From NCBI GenBank assembly GCA_903895005.1, contig CAITSH010000317.1, forward strand, positions 1 through 7,403: a DNA stretch of 7,403 bases, written 5' to 3'. The stretch's first letter is position 1. Each line of letters starts with the position of its first letter. Of the stretch, positions 5,762 to 7,403 are shown piece by piece. The notes under the pieces were generated by a model that saw nothing but the letters and a program-made list of their open reading frames with translations, ran no database searches and had not been told where the DNA came from. The position numbers and the translations under genes were made by a program. Source of the DNA: an uncultured Pseudomonadota bacterium. Its GTDB lineage: Bacteria > Pseudomonadota > Gammaproteobacteria > Burkholderiales > SG8-39.

Positions 5762-6508
5762 ATGCTAGCATCAAGCGCATCCGTAGCGTCCCGCTCGCAC
5801 CGCTCCCCGCTCAACGTGCCCTCCCCAGTCCCGAAAAAACGTCCATCGCCGGCACGCCAGCCCTCGCAAAACCGCCTCACCCCGGAAGCGCGCGAGCGCA
5901 GCATCGTCGAGGGCGCGATTGCATACTTTTCAGAGGTGGGGTTTTCCGGGCAAACACGCGAGCTGTCGCGCCAGCTGGGCATCACCCAGCCCCTCCTCTA
6001 CCGTTACTTCCCCTCCAAGCAGGCCCTGATCGAACGCGTGTTCAAGGAAGTCTTTCTCGGCCGCTGGGACCCGGAGTGGCTGCACCGGATTCAAGATCGC
6101 AGCCATCCGCTGCATGACAGGCTGCTCGGGTTTTACCAGGACTATGCCAAGGCCACCTACCACCCGGAATGGATACGCATCTACATGTACGCGGGCCTTG
6201 CCGACACCGGCTTCAACAGGCGATACATCGGCCTCATCCAGAAACGACTGCTTACCGCCATTTGCCGTGAACTGCGCCTGCACTGCGGCGTCAGCAGCAC
6301 AAAGCCGGTGACGCGCGCCGAAATCGAATTTGTCTGGAAACTGCACGGCGGCATGTTCTATTACGCCATACGCCGCTTTATCTACCGCGCACCTGTCGAG
6401 CAGGACTTCTCCGCCAGCGCCGACTACGCCATCACCGCCTTTTTGGCCGGCGCGAAAAAGGTCTATCCGTCGCTGCTGTCCTCCCCGCGAAAATCAGCGG
6501 GGACCTGA
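5762..6508 (+). CDS. TetR/AcrR-family transcriptional regulator
   Basis: This 248-residue protein has a TetR_N DNA-binding domain at about residues 43-92: SIVEGAIAYFSEVGFSGQT, then the helix-turn-helix RELSRQLGITQPLLYRYFPS and KQALIERVF. The C-terminal domain (about 100-235) is helical and divergent, as expected for a ligand-binding and dimerisation domain, so the inducer cannot be read from it. A Ser/Pro/Arg-rich stretch of about 38 residues precedes the HTH domain; there is no later Met before the domain, so ATG 5762 (with AAGG nearby upstream) is the best start, although a non-ATG start further in cannot be excluded. It is divergent from the LVIVD gene, and a palindrome between them is a likely operator. 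Its stop is 7 bases from the stop of the convergent beta-HAD gene, making both neighbours plausible targets. Confidence 0.92.
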   Translation: MLASSASVASRSHRSPLNVPSPVPKKRPSPARQPSQNRLTPEARERSIVEGAIAYFSEVGFSGQTRELSRQLGITQPLLYRYFPSKQALIERVFKEVFLGRWDPEWLHRIQDRSHPLHDRLLGFYQDYAKATYHPEWIRIYMYAGLADTGFNRRYIGLIQKRLLTAICRELRLHCGVSSTKPVTRAEIEFVWKLHGGMFYYAIRRFIYRAPVEQDFSASADYAITAFLAGAKKVYPSLLSSPRKSAGT

Positions 6509-6527
6509 ACAGTCCTTATTTCTTTTT
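6482..6527 (+). terminator. Weak terminator candidate at the end of tetR
   Basis: TCCCCGC (6482-6488) pairs with GCGGGGA (6497-6503) inside the last codons of tetR. A second, mutually exclusive hairpin GGAC (6501-6504)/GTCC (6512-6515) is followed directly by a T-rich tract (TTATTTCTTTTT) from 6516. Neither is as strong as the other two terminators here. The T-rich tract is at the same time the stop and poly-lysine codons of the opposite gene. Confidence 0.35.
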
Positions 6528-7403
6528 CTTGCGCGCGGCCGGCCGCGCCGCCGGCGAAGACCAGCGCTCGAGCACCGCCAGCACGCCGCCGGTGTCCTGC
6601 TCCTCCATGCCGAGCGCCATGGCGGCGTCGTAAATCGGCACCGTCGCGGTAAAGAGCGGCGCCGAGGCGCCCACTTCCTTGAGCAGGCCGGCAATGATCG
6701 CCATGTCTTTTTGCCAGACTTCGATTTTCATAGTCGCCGGCAGGTAATGGCGCCGCGCCATCATGGGCCCGCGCACCTGCAGCATGCGCGAACCACCGGC
6801 GCCGTCGGCGACAACGCGAACGATGGTGTCAGCGTCAAGACCCGCACGTGTCCCCAGCAACACCGCCTCGGCCGCCGAGACGTTGTGGATCGCCACCAGC
6901 AGGTTGGCCACCAACTTCATTTTCATGCCGTTGCTGAAGGCGCCAAGGTCGTATTGCACGCGCGCAAAACCGGCAAACACCGGCTTCATGCGCCGAATGG
7001 CTGCCGGCGAACCGCTGGCGTAGACCGCCAGGTCGCCCACTTTCGCCTGGGCACCGGTTCCCGAGAGCGGGCAGTCGAGCAGTTCTATGCCGCTGCCGGC
7101 GAGGCGCGCACGCACGCGCTCCTTGTCCTCAATGGTCAGGGTGCTCAGTTCAGCCACCACCGTGGCGCGCGCGGCGTGCTGCGCCAGTTGCTCGGCCACC
7201 GCGTCGAGCGCCGCGGGGCTGGGCAGGGACGTGATGACGCGAGTGCAGCCCTTGACCGCCTCGGCGATGCTTGCGGCAGCCACGCCGCCGACGCGCACCA
7301 GCGCGTTGCGCCGCGCGGCAAGCACGTCGTAGCCGCGAACCCGGAATCCCGCCGTGACCAGGTTTGCCGCAATCGACGAACCCATGATGCCCAGGCCGAT
7401 GAC
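6516..7403 (-). CDS. Second beta-hydroxyacid dehydrogenase family oxidoreductase, N-terminus outside window
   Basis: The minus-strand frame is open through the right edge, where it reads VIGLGIMGSSIAANL, the beginning of the Rossmann nucleotide-binding motif G-x-G-x-x-G. The Met inside that motif (7385) is therefore not the start, and only a few N-terminal residues are missing. The visible 295 residues include GYD at the end of the second strand (an acidic residue there usually favours NAD over NADP), LLDCPLSGTGAQAKVGDL as substrate motif, SNGMKMKLVANLL with the catalytic Lys (about 162) and Asn (about 166), and WQKDM with the conserved Lys-Asp pair. The C-terminus is an unusual basic tail, PAARPAARKKKK. 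It is clearly related to the enzyme at 3400-4314 but diverged. Substrate is unknown. Confidence 0.92.
   Translation of the reverse strand, partial: VIGLGIMGSSIAANLVTAGFRVRGYDVLAARRNALVRVGGVAAASIAEAVKGCTRVITSLPSPAALDAVAEQLAQHAARATVVAELSTLTIEDKERVRARLAGSGIELLDCPLSGTGAQAKVGDLAVYASGSPAAIRRMKPVFAGFARVQYDLGAFSNGMKMKLVANLLVAIHNVSAAEAVLLGTRAGLDADTIVRVVADGAGGSRMLQVRGPMMARRHYLPATMKIEVWQKDMAIIAGLLKEVGASAPLFTATVPIYDAAMALGMEEQDTGGVLAVLERWSSPAARPAARKKKK

Noticed and set aside
7383..7385. ATG at 7385 as the start of the right-hand dehydrogenase
   Set aside because: It is the Met inside the Rossmann G-x-G-x-M-G motif, and the frame continues upstream to the window edge with the expected residues VIGLGI.

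Overview
The window is GC-rich chromosomal DNA from a proteobacterium, probably a beta- or gammaproteobacterium. This rests on codon bias, the family types present and TAAAAT-type -10 elements; no rRNA or housekeeping marker pins it down. It contains seven protein genes, two of which run off the ends. I see no tRNA, rRNA, CRISPR array, insertion sequence or prophage gene.

Layout, left to right: (1) a DUF47/PhoU-like Pit-accessory protein on the minus strand (1-636, its last few codons lie outside), with a good Pho-box candidate upstream; (2) an ACMSD-type zinc amidohydrolase/decarboxylase on plus (943-2082); (3) a CobW/COG0523 GTPase metallochaperone on minus (2172-3245); (4) a beta-hydroxyacid dehydrogenase (HIBADH/6PGDH-like) on plus (3400-4314); (5) an LVIVD-repeat beta-propeller protein on minus (4377-5627); (6) a TetR-family regulator on plus (5762-6508); (7) a second beta-hydroxyacid dehydrogenase on minus (6516 to beyond 7403).

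The strand alternates at every gene, so nothing here is a classical operon. Three divergent intergenic regions (637-942, 3246-3399, 5628-5761) must carry the promoters. The convergent ends are closed by two clear bidirectional terminators (2136-2172 and 4328-4362) and, at the third, by a 7-base gap with only a weak terminator candidate.

Functionally, the left edge is phosphate-related. The remainder looks like accessory catabolism: a metal-dependent decarboxylase/hydrolase, a possible metal-delivery GTPase, two beta-HAD oxidoreductases with different cofactor-binding motifs, and a His-bearing propeller protein divergent from a TetR regulator whose likely operator overlaps the propeller gene's promoter. 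That these genes form one pathway is inference from proximity. The most reviewable points are the Pho box, the putative TetR operator, the His-rich LVIVD propeller, the Cys/His N-terminal extension on the amidohydrolase, and the strict strand alternation.
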